Part shown: positions 1-7,939 of the stretch, piece after piece
Layout of the letters: each line of letters starts with the position of its first letter
Position numbering within the stretch: position 1 is the first letter of the stretch
DNA from: Pseudomonas sp. ICMP22404
GTDB lineage: Bacteria; Pseudomonadota; Gammaproteobacteria; Pseudomonadales; Pseudomonadaceae
Direction of reading: 5' to 3'
NCBI RefSeq assembly: GCF_006227205.1
Contig: NZ_VCNG01000001.1
Coordinates: 620,001-684,000 of the forward strand
Length of the DNA: 64,000 nt
Program-made: the position numbers and the translations under genes
The notes under the pieces: model-generated
Databases searched by the model: none
Told to the model about the DNA's origin: nothing
What the model saw: the letters and a program-made list of their open reading frames with translations, nothing else

Positions 1-863
1 TTCTTCGCCACGATATAAGAAACGATATTCGAGGTACCGGCACCGATACCGGGCAGGATACCAATGCCCAGGCCGATCAGGGATGAACGGGTGGCATTGG
101 GCAGTTGACCGACGAACTCCTTCATCGAAAAACCAAAACCTTTTACGCCTTTCATGCTGACGTGCTGTGGTTTGGCTCGATGGCTCAGGCGTGCGCTTTC
201 AGCAAACTTCAGCACTTCGGCCACTGCAAACATACCGATCATGACAGTGAGCATGGCAAAGCCGCCATTGAGGCTCGGCAGGTCAAACGTAAAACGGCGG
301 ATCGCCTCGACCGGGGCAATCCCCACGGTGGAAAAGGCAAAGCCCAGGGCACCGGCGAACAGGCCTTTGACCAACGAGCCGGTGGACAGCGTGGCGATCA
401 ACGTCAGCGAGAAAATCGCGATGGAAAAGTATTCGTGCGGGCCAAAACTCAAGGCCAGATCCGCCAGGATCGGAGCGATGAACATCAGCGCGGCGATACT
501 GAAAATAGTGCCCAGGAACGAGAACACCACGCCGATCCCCAGCGCCTTGACGCCCATTCCCTTCTTCATCAACGGCCAACCATCGAATGTCGTGGCGATC
601 GATGCCGGCGTTCCCGGTATGTTGAGCAATATCGCCGATATCAGTCCTCCCGAGGTGGCACCGACAAACAGCGCAACCAGCAGCGCCAGGCCCGTGCCAG
701 GGCCCATCGAGTAAGTCAGGGGCAAGCACAACGCGATAGCCATGGTGGCCGAAAGCCCGGGCACCGCACCAAAAACAATCCCCACCGCAACGCCGAGTGT
801 CATGAGGAAAAACACATAGGGAGTCAGTACGGCACCGAAGCCTTGCTGCATGAGTTCAATCAT
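1..863 (-). CDS. tctA: Tripartite tricarboxylate transporter, large permease subunit TctA (partial)
   Basis: This is the large, roughly 12-helix membrane subunit of a TTT-family transporter, which moves a carboxylate across the inner membrane with a periplasmic binding protein. Translation from the ATG at 863 gives a hydrophobic protein beginning MIELMQQGFGAVLTPYVFFL, with the family's glycine/proline-rich segments GIVFGAVPGLSATMA and LLNIPGTPASIATTFDG. The frame stays open to base 1, so about 287 residues are present and the C-terminal part lies outside the window. It starts 9 bases after tctB ends, and tctC-tctB-tctA reads as one operon. The substrate cannot be told from sequence; citrate or another tricarboxylate is only a family default. 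Confidence 0.9.
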   Translation of the reverse strand, partial: MIELMQQGFGAVLTPYVFFLMTLGVAVGIVFGAVPGLSATMAIALCLPLTYSMGPGTGLALLVALFVGATSGGLISAILLNIPGTPASIATTFDGWPLMKKGMGVKALGIGVVFSFLGTIFSIAALMFIAPILADLALSFGPHEYFSIAIFSLTLIATLSTGSLVKGLFAGALGFAFSTVGIAPVEAIRRFTFDLPSLNGGFAMLTVMIGMFAVAEVLKFAESARLSHRAKPQHVSMKGVKGFGFSMKEFVGQLPNATRSSLIGLGIGILPGIGAGTSNIVSYIVAK

Positions 864-872
864 GGCCGTCTC

Positions 873-1346
873 CTAGAAATCCAATAGACCGACAGGCAGG
901 AGCAAGTCGAAGCCATGGCGAAAAATGTAAAAGATCAACACTGACGAAACGACCGCGATGAACCCGTACAGGAGGTGCTTGACCTTCTGTTCCGCAGGGG
1001 TCAACACGATGAATTGGACGTACAGATAAAGCACGGTCATGACGATGAATCCCACGGGTTGCAGCAACGCGGTGTAAAGCAGCACCAATGCGAGGGACTT
1101 GAAGACCGTCGGATAATCAATCTGCTCGGTTTTTTCAGCGGGTTCGGCAGGTTGGTCCGGCAGCTTTCGCCACGCCCATAATTGCAACGCGCCCAACAGG
1201 CACAACGCAACGGCGAGCACCCAGGGCACAAACGCAGCATCGACGAAACTGCGGCGCGGCAGATTCAGGGTCAATACCAGATACGCCACGCCGGCACCGA
1301 GCATTGCAAGTCCGGCAATCAGCTCGTTTCTTTTATAGGAATCCAT
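873..1346 (-). CDS. tctB: Tripartite tricarboxylate transporter, small membrane subunit TctB
   Basis: This is the small four-helix membrane subunit that partners TctA. The frame is open further upstream, but the ATG at 1346 (MDSYKRNELIAGLAMLG) is preceded by an AGGAG-type ribosome binding site and gives 157 residues, normal for the family. Hydrophobic stretches lie near residues 12-30, 40-58, 80-110 and 125-150, with a charged linker (EPAEKTEQ) in the middle. It lies between tctC and tctA in the usual gene order. The family is poorly conserved, so assignment rests on context as much as on sequence. Confidence 0.85.
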   Translation of the reverse strand: MDSYKRNELIAGLAMLGAGVAYLVLTLNLPRRSFVDAAFVPWVLAVALCLLGALQLWAWRKLPDQPAEPAEKTEQIDYPTVFKSLALVLLYTALLQPVGFIVMTVLYLYVQFIVLTPAEQKVKHLLYGFIAVVSSVLIFYIFRHGFDLLLPVGLLDF

Positions 1347-1415
1347 ACAGGCTCCTCTTGCTGGGAAGGACTGGGCTGTCGGGTGCCAGTACGCACCCGA
1401 GCCCGTCATGCGGTG

Positions 1416-2387
1416 TTATTTGGCCTTACGCATCTCGTCCTTGAACTGCATGAAGCTGTCGCGGGTTTTGTTGAGGGTCGCAATGGCTTCTTCGCTGCCC
1501 TGGAAGCTGACCGGTTGCTTGAACGACTTCTTCAGCTCCTCGGCGTATTCCGGCTCTTCGGTGATCTTCTTCATCGTATCGGCCATTTTCTTGACGATGG
1601 CCGGGTCCGTACCCTTCGGGAAGGCCACGACGTAAGGCTTGTCCAGGACCAGGTCCACGCCTTGTTCCTTGAAGGTCTTCACGTCACCCAGCAGTGCGTT
1701 GCGCTCGGCGTTGGGTTGACCCAGAGCGGTCATTTTGCCGCTGGTGATGTAATCCTGGACCGAGCCATAGCTGATGGCACCGAGGTCGATGCGCTTGCCC
1801 AGCAAGGCGACGATTTTTTCGGACACTGTGCCGCTGTCGACCATTTTCAATTTCACGCCGGCCAGCTTCTCGAACATCAGCCCTTGAAGATGGGAGAAGT
1901 TGCCCATTTCGGTACCGTAGGTGATGGTGCCGGGCTTGGCCTTGGCTTTTTCAATCAGTTGATCAAGGGTGTCGATGCCCGAGCTTTTCGCCGAGACAAA
2001 CACCGCACCTTTGTCGACGCCAGCGATGCAGGAGATATCAAATGCGTCAAAACGGTCCTCGGAGAGCCCTGCCACCTCGTTCACGATCAACTGGCCGGTA
2101 TGGGTAAACAGAATGGTATTGCCATCCGGTGCCGCGCTCTTGACCGCATCGGCGGCAATCGTCCCGCCCCCGCCAGCCATGTTGGTGACGACCATGGGTT
2201 TGCCAGTGAGCTTGGTGAAATACTTGGCCATCATTCGGGCATTGAAATCGGTATCACCACCGGCATTGGCAATGACCACCACCTGCACGGGGCGGCTTGG
2301 CCAGTCACTGGCGTCGGCGGCCATTGCCGTGCCGGCGGTCAGGCTCAGAAAAGAGGCGATTAAAGAGGCGCAGAATGTTTTTCTCAT
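1416..2387 (-). CDS. tctC: Tripartite tricarboxylate transporter substrate-binding protein TctC (Bug family)
   Basis: This periplasmic solute-binding protein (323 residues) captures the substrate for TctAB. A signal peptide is evident (MRKTFCASLIASFLSLTAGT, cleavage probably after AMA), followed by the Bug-family opening WPSRPVQVVVIANAGGDTDF and an AGGGGTIAADAV segment typical of the ligand-contacting loop. I chose the ATG at 2387, which has GGAG upstream, over an in-frame ATG 27 bases earlier because it begins directly at the signal peptide. It is the first gene of the tctCBA operon. Bug proteins bind diverse carboxylates, so the ligand is unknown. Confidence 0.9.
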   Translation of the reverse strand: MRKTFCASLIASFLSLTAGTAMAADASDWPSRPVQVVVIANAGGDTDFNARMMAKYFTKLTGKPMVVTNMAGGGGTIAADAVKSAAPDGNTILFTHTGQLIVNEVAGLSEDRFDAFDISCIAGVDKGAVFVSAKSSGIDTLDQLIEKAKAKPGTITYGTEMGNFSHLQGLMFEKLAGVKLKMVDSGTVSEKIVALLGKRIDLGAISYGSVQDYITSGKMTALGQPNAERNALLGDVKTFKEQGVDLVLDKPYVVAFPKGTDPAIVKKMADTMKKITEEPEYAEELKKSFKQPVSFQGSEEAIATLNKTRDSFMQFKDEMRKAK

Positions 2388-2946
2388 TATTGTTCTCCAA
2401 GTACTGCCATTCATTGGGGGTAGGAACTAAGGAGGAAACGCAAGCGACAGACACCCTCGCCTGGCTGGACAGCTGACGTCGCTTGAATGTCGATAGGGGA
2501 AAATTCGATTGCACTTGCAAGCCTGCATAAGGCTTTTCAGAAAGTGGCGAAGGCCGTTGGCGCTCTGTGGAGAGAAGCAAGGCCGACGTATTACAGACTT
2601 GCTGGGCTGCAAATGTAGAAGGCATATCGGAGCCTTTCGTTTTTATTATTTTTTGATGTCATACGTTGTCGTATGACTGAATATCATCACCTATGTCCCA
2701 GGTTGTCAACGCAGTTGTTCAGCGGTTCTTCGTGAATACGACGAACCGGCTGCCGACAGGAGCGGGTTGGGTCTGCGTTCTAGCGCACCAAGGCATGGCG
2801 TATCGAGCAGAAAAAACTTCTGGATTCAAGCTTGTAGCGCTTCATCCAACGAAGCTGTGGAAAACCCCGATCAAGCTCGATTCTTGGCCGGGGAAGAGCT
2901 CACCGTAAGTTTCTGGAGCGTCCTGGCTGGAGGCCTGAGAGTGAAC
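2388..2946. other. Intergenic region upstream of tctC
   Basis: This stretch of about 560 bases lies between tctC and the end of nudK. Open frames here (for example 2693-2908 on the plus strand) show no recognisable domain and look like chance frames. It should hold the tctCBA promoter. The only clear structure is the 20-bp palindrome at 2658-2677, in a locally AT-rich patch. Confidence 0.6.
2658..2677. promoter_or_regulatory. Perfect 8+4+8 palindrome, candidate operator of tctCBA
   Basis: The sequence reads GTCATACG-TTGT-CGTATGAC, with two perfect 8-bp arms and a 4-base spacer. It lies 271 bases upstream of tctC within an AT-rich patch. Many GntR-family regulators of carboxylate transport use palindromes of this size, but the regulator is not encoded nearby and the link is inference. 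Confidence 0.5.
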
Positions 2947-3543
2947 CTAATCCAGCAACCGATGCAGCTTGGCGTACTGCAACAGCATGATGGTCTTGCC
3001 GTCGCAGATTTCTCCGCTCTCGATCATGCCCAGGGCCTGGTCAAGCGGTAGCTCCAGCACCTCGATTTCCTCGCCCTCCTCTTCCAACCCGCCGCCGGCG
3101 TGTCGTTTGTCTTCGTCGAAATACTCGCCGACGAAAAAATGCAGCCGCTCCGTCACCGAGCCCGGGCTCATGAAGGCTTCGAAGACCTTGCGCACGTCTT
3201 GGATGACGTAGCCGGTTTCTTCCTGGGTTTCCTTGCGGATGCAGGTGTGCGGATCGTCGTTGTCCAACAGGCCGGCACAGGTTTCGATCAACAGGTCATC
3301 GTGTCCGTTGACGAAGGCCGGAAAGCGGAATTGCCGGGTCAACACCACGGTCTGCTTGGCCTTGCTGTACAGCAGGATTGTGGCGCCATTGCCGCGGTCA
3401 TAGGTCTCGCGGGTCAACTCCTGCCATTGGCCGTTGCGACCGAGGTAGTCATAGGTGGTCTTGCGCAGTACGTACCAGTTGTCCGAGAGCACTTCGACGT
3501 TCTTGATGCGTACGCGATCGTTGATACCGGTTGCCTGGGTCAT
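2947..3543 (-). CDS. nudK: GDP-mannose pyrophosphatase NudK (Nudix hydrolase)
   Basis: This Nudix hydrolase (198 residues) resembles E. coli NudK, which splits GDP-mannose into GMP and mannose-1-phosphate. The Nudix box region is AGLLDNDDPHTC followed by IRKETQEETGY, with the REx2EE core present. The conserved family segments FEAFMSPGSVTERLHFFVGEY and DGKTIMLLQY flank it. It stands alone on the minus strand with 63 bases to nadE. ADP-sugar pyrophosphatase activity is the main alternative for this family. Confidence 0.88.
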   Translation of the reverse strand: MTQATGINDRVRIKNVEVLSDNWYVLRKTTYDYLGRNGQWQELTRETYDRGNGATILLYSKAKQTVVLTRQFRFPAFVNGHDDLLIETCAGLLDNDDPHTCIRKETQEETGYVIQDVRKVFEAFMSPGSVTERLHFFVGEYFDEDKRHAGGGLEEEGEEIEVLELPLDQALGMIESGEICDGKTIMLLQYAKLHRLLD

Positions 3544-3606
3544 TCATCCACTCCATTCGGGACCAGGGTTGCATTTGAAAGCCTGCTTACGTTGGCTTGA
3601 TGTCGT

Positions 3607-4440
3607 TCATGACACCGCCGGAACACGCGGCAATGCTCGTTTGTGAGCCGTCTTGCCGTAGGCGCGTTCGATGATGTGTCGCGCCTGAGGCGACACCTCT
3701 TCGCCCATCAGATACGCATCGATCTCCATGTAACTGCAACCATACGCCACCTCATCCAACCGACCGGGTGCCAAGTCTTCCAGATCGGCGGTCGGCGCCT
3801 TGTGCACCAGCGACGCAGGCGCGCCCATGGCATCGGCCAACCACCGCACCTGAGTCTTCGTCAGCCCGGACAACGGCGCCAAGTCGCATGCACCGTCGCC
3901 GAATTTAGTGAAGAACCCCATCACCGCCTCCGCGCCATGGTCGGTACCGACCACCAGCCCATTGCTCATATTGGCAATGGCGTATTGTGCCAACATCCGT
4001 GCCCGGGCCTTGGCATTGCCTTTGACAAAGTCAGTGTGCTCGGCCGAAGGCTGCAAGCCGTCGATCGCGATATTGGCCATCAGGCCATCCACACACGCGG
4101 CAATGTTGCTCGTGGTGATCAGGTCCGGCCGGATGAAGTCCAAGGATGCTTGGGCGTCTGGCTCATCGGCCTGGGTCTTGTAAGGCAGTCGCACGGCGAT
4201 GAAACGCGCCTCGTAATCCTCGCCTCGCAATTGTTCCACCGCCAACTGGCATAGACGCCCGGCTGTGAGCGAGTCGACGCCGCCGCTGATACCGAGTACC
4301 AGGGACGTGCAACCCGACTCACGTAAAACCTGCTTGATAAACCCAACGCGACGGGCAATCTCGAGGTGCTCACCGCCCTGTTTGAGTTGGCGATCGATGC
4401 CCAGTTCCCGGGCAATGCGCTCTTGCTGAAGTGAAGTCAT
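3607..4440 (-). CDS. nadE: Ammonia-dependent NAD+ synthetase NadE
   Basis: This enzyme adenylates nicotinate adenine dinucleotide and amidates it with ammonia to give NAD+. The P-loop SGGVDS lies near residue 53, and [16 protein letters not shown] and [22 protein letters not shown] match the family. Its 277 residues match the short ammonia-dependent form; no glutaminase domain is present. It is the last gene of pncA-pncB-nadE, with one base between pncB's stop and its start, so it is expected to be derepressed with the salvage genes when NrtR releases DNA. Confidence 0.95.
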   Translation of the reverse strand: MTSLQQERIARELGIDRQLKQGGEHLEIARRVGFIKQVLRESGCTSLVLGISGGVDSLTAGRLCQLAVEQLRGEDYEARFIAVRLPYKTQADEPDAQASLDFIRPDLITTSNIAACVDGLMANIAIDGLQPSAEHTDFVKGNAKARARMLAQYAIANMSNGLVVGTDHGAEAVMGFFTKFGDGACDLAPLSGLTKTQVRWLADAMGAPASLVHKAPTADLEDLAPGRLDEVAYGCSYMEIDAYLMGEEVSPQARHIIERAYGKTAHKRALPRVPAVS

Positions 4441-4441
4441 A

Positions 4442-5671
4442 TCAGGCTCCCATCTGTGGATTGATCAGGGCGACGTTGAACACTTGGGCGGCATAGCGAA
4501 GGAACGAAACGTCTTCACAGACGTTCTTGATCGGATCATCGGAGAACTTCACCACCGGCTCGCCATGAACGCGCACCAGTTTCATGACAATGCTCAGCGG
4601 CTCGACCCCCTCGACATCGCAGGCCAGGCTGGTGCCCATGCCAAAACCGAACTTGGCCTTGCCGCGGACATGACGCAGGATCGGCAAGCATTTTTCGAAA
4701 TTGAGACCGTCGGAGAACATCAGGTCCTTGGTCCGTGGATCGACACCCAATTCCCGGTAACGCCCCAGCACTTTGTCAGCCCAGACAATCGGGTCACCTG
4801 AATCCTGGCGCAGCCCGTCATAGAGCTTGGCGAAGTACAGGTCGAAATCCTTGAGGAAGAAGTCGGTGCTGATGCAGTCCGTCAGCGCGATACCGAGCCG
4901 GCCACGATACTCGCGCACCCAGTTTTCCAAGGCCGCGTTCTGACTCTCGCGCAGGCGCCCGAGTTGCTGATGGACCATCAGCCATTGGTGAGCCATCGTG
5001 CCGATCAGTGGGAGATCGAACTCATACGCCAGGTGAGCGTTACTGGTGCCGACAAACACGCCGGGAAAATCACTGCGCATGATATTCACCACTTCACGTT
5101 GCGCCCTGAAGGACAGCCGGCGACGGGTGGAAAAGTCGGAAACACGGAACTCGGCAAGTTCTTCACGACTGGCGTTTTTCTCCAGCCACTCGAACTTCTG
5201 GTACAGCTTGCGGGTAACGTCGGCCAGTTCGACTTCGGGGTACTTCTCGCGGTTGCGCAGTTCGCTGACCATCGCCAGTACCGGCTGCTCGAACATGATG
5301 CAGTGCAACATCGGACCACGAACGCGGATGTGCAGTTGGCCGTCAACCTCCGACACGTGGATGTAGCGCAGATTGAAGCGAAACAGACCCAGGAACTGTT
5401 CGAAGTCCGGTGTCAGGTATTCGCGGAAACGCTTGTTGAACAAAAACCTTTGCTCCCCCTCGCGCAATTGCAATCCGGCAAGCTTTTCCAGTTCCACACG
5501 AATGTCCGGGATCAGGTGACCGAGCCGCTCTTTGGAACGCACGATGAACTGATACTCCACCTCCACGTTCGGGTGCTGGTGCAAAACCGCCTGCATCATG
5601 GTGAAGGTGTAGTAATCGGTATCCAGCAGGCTCTGGATGACGCCACTGTTTGAGTCGAATGCGCTGTCCAT
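4442..5671 (-). CDS. pncB: Nicotinate phosphoribosyltransferase PncB
   Basis: It converts nicotinate and PRPP to nicotinate mononucleotide in the Preiss-Handler salvage route. The protein (409 residues) begins with the typical [20 protein letters not shown] block and carries the conserved [20 protein letters not shown] segment with the phosphorylated-histidine region, then [13 protein letters not shown] and the phosphate-binding [12 protein letters not shown]. It lies 9 bases after pncA and 1 base before nadE in a three-gene operon under a palindromic site at 6357-6373. Confidence 0.95.
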   Translation of the reverse strand: MDSAFDSNSGVIQSLLDTDYYTFTMMQAVLHQHPNVEVEYQFIVRSKERLGHLIPDIRVELEKLAGLQLREGEQRFLFNKRFREYLTPDFEQFLGLFRFNLRYIHVSEVDGQLHIRVRGPMLHCIMFEQPVLAMVSELRNREKYPEVELADVTRKLYQKFEWLEKNASREELAEFRVSDFSTRRRLSFRAQREVVNIMRSDFPGVFVGTSNAHLAYEFDLPLIGTMAHQWLMVHQQLGRLRESQNAALENWVREYRGRLGIALTDCISTDFFLKDFDLYFAKLYDGLRQDSGDPIVWADKVLGRYRELGVDPRTKDLMFSDGLNFEKCLPILRHVRGKAKFGFGMGTSLACDVEGVEPLSIVMKLVRVHGEPVVKFSDDPIKNVCEDVSFLRYAAQVFNVALINPQMGA

Positions 5672-5680
5672 GTTTGCTCC

Positions 5681-6328
5681 TTACTCGCTTGCCAGGCGGA
5701 TGGTTTCTTCGCGGGTCCTGGCAACCCAGACCCCCGCTTGCCGCAGGTCCTGAATGGCTTGCGTGGCGCCCTCCTCGCTGATCGCCCGGCAGGCCGGAAG
5801 GTGAACGATCACGTTGAAGCCGGCGGCAGTCAGTTGCAGGGCCGTGGTCTTGACGCAGAAATCCAGCGCCAGCCCGCCGACAAGAACCTGCTCCACACCC
5901 AGGCCTTTCAGGTACTCGATCACCCCGGTGGACAGCTTGCCGTGCAGGTCGTGGTAACAGGCGCCGTACGGGTGAAAATCCGGCTCGACGCCCTTCCAGA
6001 CGAAATAGTCGTAGTCGTAGGGAGTCGGCAGTTCGTCCAACAAGGTGAAACCTTCGGTACCAGGAACACAGTGGCTGACCCAAGTGACGTCGGCGTGCTC
6101 GAGCCCGGTCGGGGTGAGCATCTGTGAATGCTCGGCGACCACCCATGGCGCCTGAGGCGAATGGGCATCCTTGCTGCCGACACGCAGGCTGGCCAGGGAA
6201 GCGATGAAATTCAGCTCGTCGCCAATTTGTTCTCCACCAGGCACAGGCAGCTCATCAGGGCAAAGCGGTGTAAAGCTCTTTTGCGCATCGACATCGAAGG
6301 AAGCCGTCTTACGGTTCAGGCTATTCAT
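5681..6328 (-). CDS. pncA: Nicotinamidase PncA (isochorismatase-like cysteine hydrolase)
   Basis: It deamidates nicotinamide to nicotinate, the first step of the salvage operon. In its 215 residues the catalytic set is visible: Asp in FDVDAQKSF, Lys in YFVWKG, and Cys in GGLALDFCVKTTALQL. A metal-binding D-x-H-type pair sits in GSKDAHSP. It is the promoter-proximal gene, and the palindrome at 6357-6373 begins 29 bases upstream of its ATG. The isochorismatase superfamily is broad, but operon partners make nicotinamidase very likely. Confidence 0.93.
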   Translation of the reverse strand: MNSLNRKTASFDVDAQKSFTPLCPDELPVPGGEQIGDELNFIASLASLRVGSKDAHSPQAPWVVAEHSQMLTPTGLEHADVTWVSHCVPGTEGFTLLDELPTPYDYDYFVWKGVEPDFHPYGACYHDLHGKLSTGVIEYLKGLGVEQVLVGGLALDFCVKTTALQLTAAGFNVIVHLPACRAISEEGATQAIQDLRQAGVWVARTREETIRLASE

Positions 6329-6356
6329 ACTGGTTTCTCCTGTTCACAGCAACGAG

Positions 6357-6373
6357 AGTACATAACGTGTACT
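6357..6373. promoter_or_regulatory. Candidate NrtR operator, pncA side
   Basis: The site is AGTACA-TAACG-TGTACT, perfect 6-bp inverted arms around a 5-base spacer. It lies 29 bases upstream of pncA. NrtR-family repressors are known to bind palindromes in front of NAD salvage genes, and nrtR is 700 bases away. Occupancy by NrtR is inferred. Confidence 0.72.
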
Positions 6374-6479
6374 TTAATGACAAGCCACCGTGAAAAGAAT
6401 TTTTCTTGCCTATCGATTCATGCACGTATGAAATAGACATGGCTCAGATAAATTTCACCGGACACGTTTTTGATGTTAC

Positions 6480-6496
6480 GGTACATGTCGTGTACC
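6480..6496. promoter_or_regulatory. Candidate NrtR operator, nadD2 side
   Basis: The site is GGTACA-TGTCG-TGTACC, the same 6-5-6 architecture as 6357-6373 with matching GTACA/TGTAC cores. It ends 15 bases before the adenylyltransferase start codon, a position where a bound repressor would block initiation. NrtR would then also repress its own gene. Confidence 0.72.
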
Positions 6497-6511
6497 TAAA
6501 GAGAATAAGCC

Positions 6512-7057
6512 ATGTTCGAACTGGCCCTTTATGGCGGCGCCTTCAATCCCCCTCATGCCGGTCACGCCCAGGTGATGATCCAGGCGTCATTCCAGGCCAG
6601 GCGCGTGCTGGTCGCCCCAAGCTTCAGGCATCCCTATGGCAAGCGAATGGTTGACTATGAAATTCGCCTGAAATGGCTGGAGTCGATCGTCGAGCACGTT
6701 CAGCCGCTGTGCTGCGCGCCAGTGCATGCAAGCCGGATCGAGCAGGTCGTCGCGCGTGGTGTCGAAGGCGCCATCTACAGCTACACCCTGCTTGCCCACC
6801 TGGCCGACAGCCTGGCCTTGGACGGCAAGCGGATAGCGTTAGTGGTGGGCCAGGACGTCGCGGATCTGTTACCGACCTTCTACCGCGGCCAGGAATTACT
6901 GGAGCGCTTTTCCATCCTTTGTGTGGAAGAGAAGATCCATGTGCGCAGCACGCTGGTTCGCGAACGACTGGCTTTAGGCGAACTGCTGCCCAATCACTGG
7001 ATGGCACCCGGCATGGACCCGGTAAACTACGACCTTTACGCTACCCACGGAAACTGA
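6512..7057 (+). CDS. nadD2: Nicotinate/nicotinamide-nucleotide adenylyltransferase of the NrtR module (NadD2-type)
   Basis: This nucleotidyltransferase (181 residues) should attach AMP from ATP to nicotinate or nicotinamide mononucleotide. The N-terminus has the YGGAFNPPHAGHA signature containing the HxGH motif, and the C-terminal third has VRSTLVRERLALGE, matching the ISSTxxR-type phosphate-binding motif. It is distinct from the housekeeping NadD expected elsewhere. It is cotranscribed with nrtR, one base apart, and faces the pncA operon. Whether it prefers NMN or NaMN cannot be read from sequence. Confidence 0.85.
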   Translation: MFELALYGGAFNPPHAGHAQVMIQASFQARRVLVAPSFRHPYGKRMVDYEIRLKWLESIVEHVQPLCCAPVHASRIEQVVARGVEGAIYSYTLLAHLADSLALDGKRIALVVGQDVADLLPTFYRGQELLERFSILCVEEKIHVRSTLVRERLALGELLPNHWMAPGMDPVNYDLYATHGN

Positions 7058-7058
7058 C

Positions 7059-7766
7059 ATGCCGAACCGCACAGCCGCTGCGCGCGATTATCTGCACACC
7101 ATCGACCTGTGTGTGCTGCGCTTCAACCGGGAAGCCCAGGCCCTTGAAATCCTCCTGAACCGCCGGGAAGCCGAGCCGTTCGCCGGCCATTGGGCGCTGC
7201 CAGGGATCGTGGTGAATGGAGGGGTCGAAGATCTCACGCTGAGCGACGCCGTGGAGCGCCTGCGCAATTCGAACAAAGTGGGCATGCCGCTGGCCTGGAT
7301 CGAACAGGTCGGCACCGTCGGCGACGCGTTCCGCGATCCACGCTGCTGGTCATCATCGACGTTCTACCTGGCCATTGTCAGCGATACGCCCCCGCTCGCC
7401 GAACACCAGGGATTCTTTGCGCTAAAGGACGTCGCTGACGCCACGATAAAACTCCCTTTCGACCACAACAGCCTGGTGGCTGCCGTGCAGGAGCGGCTGT
7501 TCTCCAAAGCGCTCTACAGCAGCCTGCCGCTGATGTTCCTTGGTTCAGAATTCAGCGCGCCGGAAGCCGTGGGCATTTTTTCCCTGGTACTCGAGCGTCC
7601 GGTGCTCAAGACCAGCATGCGCCAGCGTCTGCTGAAGATGACCGAAGCGGGCTACCTGCAGGAAACCGGCCGCAAGAAAAGCGGCGACGGCGGCCGCCCG
7701 CAACGCACCGTGGAAAACCTCAAACCGGGCAGCGTCTACCTTTTTGACCGGTGTTTTCTGGAGTGA
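7059..7766 (+). CDS. nrtR: NrtR, Nudix-related transcriptional repressor of NAD metabolism
   Basis: This 235-residue protein has an N-terminal Nudix-like domain (about 10-150; LHTIDLCVLRF, FAGHWALPGIVV) joined to a C-terminal winged-helix domain (about 155-235; FSLVLERPVLKTSMRQRLLK, ending in GRPQRTVENLKPGSVYLFD). The catalytic Nudix glutamates are not conserved, as expected of a sensor that binds ADP-ribose without cleaving it. Established work on NrtR shows release from DNA on ADP-ribose-type ligands. The two palindromes at 6357 and 6480 are the likely targets. Confidence 0.93.
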   Translation: MPNRTAAARDYLHTIDLCVLRFNREAQALEILLNRREAEPFAGHWALPGIVVNGGVEDLTLSDAVERLRNSNKVGMPLAWIEQVGTVGDAFRDPRCWSSSTFYLAIVSDTPPLAEHQGFFALKDVADATIKLPFDHNSLVAAVQERLFSKALYSSLPLMFLGSEFSAPEAVGIFSLVLERPVLKTSMRQRLLKMTEAGYLQETGRKKSGDGGRPQRTVENLKPGSVYLFDRCFLE

Positions 7767-7939
7767 TGCTCAGCCCGGAATCCGGGCGCTCGGCAAGCGC
7801 GCATCCGCGTCACTTGATGCCATAAAAATTCCTACGATTGCCCATCATCTTTTCTAGTTCGACAAAACCTGTCCACTCGTCAAATCTTCGCCCAACCCTG
7901 GCGGGGACTCATAAAAACAAGACCTGACGAGCGTGCTTC

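Noticed and set aside
105..887. Plus-strand frame of 260 codons at the left edge
   Set aside because: Antisense to the TctA permease frame that runs through the edge; charged, repetitive composition without a domain.
2305..2625. 106-codon minus-strand frame upstream of tctC
   Set aside because: Overlaps the tctC signal peptide in another register and ends in low-complexity Arg/Gly; no ribosome binding site.
7778..7793. GCCCGGAATCCGGGC hairpin after nrtR
   Set aside because: Short stem without a T-tract; not enough for a terminator call.
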